Assembly: GCA_004297335.1 (NCBI GenBank)
Contig: SCUD01000010.1
Coordinates: forward strand, 1-64,000
Direction of reading: 5' to 3'
DNA from: Gammaproteobacteria bacterium
GTDB lineage: Bacteria; Pseudomonadota; Gammaproteobacteria; Steroidobacterales; Steroidobacteraceae
Length of the DNA: 64,000 nucleotides
In this document: one piece after another, positions 62,136 to 64,000 of the stretch
How the letters are laid out: each line of letters opens with the position of its first letter
How positions within the stretch are numbered: position 1 is the first letter of the stretch
Position numbers and translations under genes: made by a program
The notes under the pieces: model-generated
Seen by the model: only the letters and a program-made list of their open reading frames with translations
What the model was told of the DNA's origin: nothing
Databases searched by the model: none

Positions 62136-63041
62136 ATGACAGTACTTGTTGTGGCCGTCAATTACCGGACGCCCCACCATGCGGCCCGACTGGTTGGGTC
62201 GCTGTTAAGGGCCGCGGACGGTGACTCGCTGCACGTTGCGCTCGTGGACAACACGGAAGACGATGTAGGGTGCATCCGCGAGGAGGATGTGCCGATCGGA
62301 AACCCAGATCTCACCTTCGTACGGGCACCATTGAACCTCGGCTATTTTGGTGGGGCGAATCTTGGATTGCAGCGCTATCTTCTGACGCATGCGATGCCGG
62401 ACTGGGTTGTCGTCAGCAATGTAGATATATCTATCAATGATCCCGTGGATTTCGTGCGGCAGCTGAGCGTGTTTAGCGACCCAGGGGTAGGAGTGGTTGC
62501 TCCGAGCATAGTGCGCGAAGACACTGGTCGAGATCTCAACCCGTTCATGCGCAGCCGGCCGTCCGCATGGAGGATGCGCGCTTACAGTCTTCTCTTCAGG
62601 CAATATATCGGCCTTGCGGTCTATGATGTACTTGCGACTATGAAGCGACGAGCAATGCGGCGCAAGGAGTTGGTCCGCGCAGACAACCTGCCGTGCGGGA
62701 GTCGGCCCGGCGAGCAAATATATGCTCCGCATGGCAGCCTGATCTGTCTGTCGCGACAGTTTTTCGAGCGAGGAGGGTCGCTCAAGTATCAGCCGTTCCT
62801 GTTTGGTGAGGAAGTCTTTGTTGCCGAGCAGGCTAGGCAGTTGTCGCTTCGCGTATTGTATGCGCCCATGATGGTCGTGCAGCACTCATCCAGCGCGAGT
62901 ATCAGCCTGATAAGGAGTCGCGTGATTCATCGTTATGTGAGGGAATCGTCACGATATCTGGCCGAGCATTACTTTGGTAAGCGGCTGACGGATCGGCCGG
63001 TAACCACTGTTGGCAGCGATCGCGACGGCGCAGGCAACTGA
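62136..63041 (+). CDS. Family 2 glycosyltransferase (rhamnosyltransferase-like)
   Basis: The protein has 301 aa with the GT-A fold: TVLVVAVNYRTPHHAARLV, the NLGYFGGANLGLQRY block and the metal-site WVVVSNVDISIND. GGANLGL with a neighbouring aspartate recalls WbbL-type rhamnosyltransferases, which would fit the rml genes, but the acceptor is unknown. I used the ATG at 62136; the upstream frame is rich in Cys and unlike the family. The 138-nt gap before it holds only a small CCCGCA/TGCGGG hairpin (62101-62114). Confidence 0.82.
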   Translation: MTVLVVAVNYRTPHHAARLVGSLLRAADGDSLHVALVDNTEDDVGCIREEDVPIGNPDLTFVRAPLNLGYFGGANLGLQRYLLTHAMPDWVVVSNVDISINDPVDFVRQLSVFSDPGVGVVAPSIVREDTGRDLNPFMRSRPSAWRMRAYSLLFRQYIGLAVYDVLATMKRRAMRRKELVRADNLPCGSRPGEQIYAPHGSLICLSRQFFERGGSLKYQPFLFGEEVFVAEQARQLSLRVLYAPMMVVQHSSSASISLIRSRVIHRYVRESSRYLAEHYFGKRLTDRPVTTVGSDRDGAGN

Positions 63042-64000
63042 ATGGAGCGATCCGACGAGCCACTGTGTGTCAGCCGAGATGCCGCAGCGGGTGGAAGTGA
63101 GCCATTTGTCTCCGTGATCGCGCCGTGTCGGAGAGAGGTGCGTTTTGTTGAGGCGTTTGTCCGTTCGCTGCAGCAGCAGAGCTATCGATGTGACCGGCTT
63201 GAATTCCTCGTGGCCGATGGCATGAGCGATGACGGGACCCGTGAGGTTCTCGATCGGATGGCGCTCTCGGATGCACGACTGGTGGTCATCGACAATCCAC
63301 GTCGCTACGTGTCGGCGGGCCTCAACCTCGCAATACAGCGGGCTAAGGGTGACATAGTTGTTCGAATGGATGTGCATACGGTGTATGCGCAAGACTATGT
63401 CTCGCGCTGTGTGGAAGCACTGCAGTCGACAGGCATGGGCTGTGTTGGAGGACCATGGCGGGCGGTGGGGCACGGCTACTGGGAGCGCGCGATCGCGGCC
63501 GGGTTTAGATCGCCGTTTGGGTCGGGTGGCGCCCGCTCTCACCTCGAAGGCTATGAAGGTGAGGTTGACAGTGTCTATCTCGGCTGCTGGCATCGGCAGA
63601 GGTTGATCGAGTACGGTATGTTCGACGAGGATCTGGTGCGTAATCAGGACGATGAACTCTGCCTGCGGATCAGACGCCAGGGTGGGCACATCTGGCAGTC
63701 GCCGAAGATTCGTTCTGAGTACAGGCCACGGGGTTCGATGCTCGCACTCGGGCGGCAGTATTACCAGTACGGTTACTGGAAGGTCCGAGTGATCAAGAAG
63801 CATGGCCAGGCGGCGGCGGTCCGTCATTTCGTGCCTGCCGCCGCAATTGCGATTGGCGCAATTCTCGCTGGCTTGTCGGTCGCCGTTCCCGTGGCATCGA
63901 CGGTCTTGATGTGGCTTGCCGCGGCATATGCCGCCTGCGTCGCCGGGTCTTCGGCGGTGAGCTGTGCGGCCGATGGAGATTGGGCACTGCTTCCTGCGCT
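63042..64000 (+). CDS. ExoA-like family 2 glycosyltransferase (partial, runs off the window)
   Basis: The open frame covers at least 319 codons with no stop before the window end. GT2 features: FVSVIAPCRRE at the start, LVADGMSDDGTREVLD, the metal motif VVRMDVHTVYAQDY and the acceptor motif NQDDELCLRIRRQGG. Hydrophobic helices near the end (AIAIGAILAGLSVAVPVAST) match the ExoA subgroup, membrane-anchored enzymes of succinoglycan-like synthesis. The ATG overlaps the preceding TGA by one base. The polysaccharide operon therefore continues beyond the window. Confidence 0.85.
   Translation, partial: MERSDEPLCVSRDAAAGGSEPFVSVIAPCRREVRFVEAFVRSLQQQSYRCDRLEFLVADGMSDDGTREVLDRMALSDARLVVIDNPRRYVSAGLNLAIQRAKGDIVVRMDVHTVYAQDYVSRCVEALQSTGMGCVGGPWRAVGHGYWERAIAAGFRSPFGSGGARSHLEGYEGEVDSVYLGCWHRQRLIEYGMFDEDLVRNQDDELCLRIRRQGGHIWQSPKIRSEYRPRGSMLALGRQYYQYGYWKVRVIKKHGQAAAVRHFVPAAAIAIGAILAGLSVAVPVASTVLMWLAAAYAACVAGSSAVSCAADGDWALLPA

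Overview
The window is a GC-rich stretch of chromosome from a gammaproteobacterium. Gene order is the best evidence: efp with epmA-psd; prmB-aroC-fimV-truA-accD-folC-dedD-cvpA-purF; a tRNA cluster followed by tig-clpP-clpX-lon-(tRNAs)-ppiD; and rnhA next to dnaQ. These are conserved gammaproteobacterial blocks. FimV, a FimX-like protein, a receiver-kinase fusion and a CoA-ester catabolic cluster with a TonB-dependent receptor suggest a free-living environmental lineage (Chromatiales/Xanthomonadales/Nevskiales side). I cannot fix the family from sequence alone.

Layout. 0-7.5 kb: a FimX-like c-di-GMP receptor, EF-P and its lysylating enzyme EpmA, phosphatidylserine decarboxylase, a SCO1-type copper chaperone, PrmB and AroC. 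7.7-17.3 kb: the fimV-to-purF block, then a receiver/Ser-Thr kinase fusion. 17.3-21.5 kb: lpxH-ppiA (minus strand), gltX and cysS. 21.6-28.2 kb: a catabolic cluster (flavin-type monooxygenase, enoyl-CoA hydratase, two class III CoA-transferases, TonB receptor). 28.3-37.8 kb: five tRNAs, tig-clpP-clpX-lon, two more tRNAs, a tiny integrase-less element duplicated into the 3' end of tRNA-Asp, and ppiD. hupB, usually found after lon, is absent. 38.0-43.3 kb: fabI, mltD, gloB (minus), then a methyltransferase, rnhA and dnaQ.

43.3-64 kb is a surface-polysaccharide locus. A UDP-HexNAc dehydrogenase and a UDP-glucuronate 4-epimerase come first. Three toxin-antitoxin modules follow in tandem (ccdAB, RHH-PIN, Phd-PIN), then pgi and a decayed wzi remnant. 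After that come the dTDP-rhamnose genes in the order rmlA-C-D-B, an intact wzi, a multi-SLBB exporter, a Wzz-like protein, a Wzx flippase, a PAPS-type sulfotransferase, a Wzy-like polymerase and two family-2 glycosyltransferases, the last cut by the window end. From about 49.65 kb base and codon use shift to lower GC, consistent with replacement of the locus by transfer. The genes together predict a Wzx/Wzy-made, rhamnose- and uronate-containing, probably sulfated polysaccharide held at the surface through Wzi.

The less ordinary signals are: the sulfotransferase embedded between wzx and wzy; the wzi remnant marking the cassette seam; the 576-bp tRNA-Asp mini-element; operator-like repeats placed on the -10 boxes of the toxin-antitoxin promoters; several genes whose -10 box lies exactly 6 nt before the start codon (predicted leaderless mRNAs); and two long inverted repeats between ppiD and fabI.
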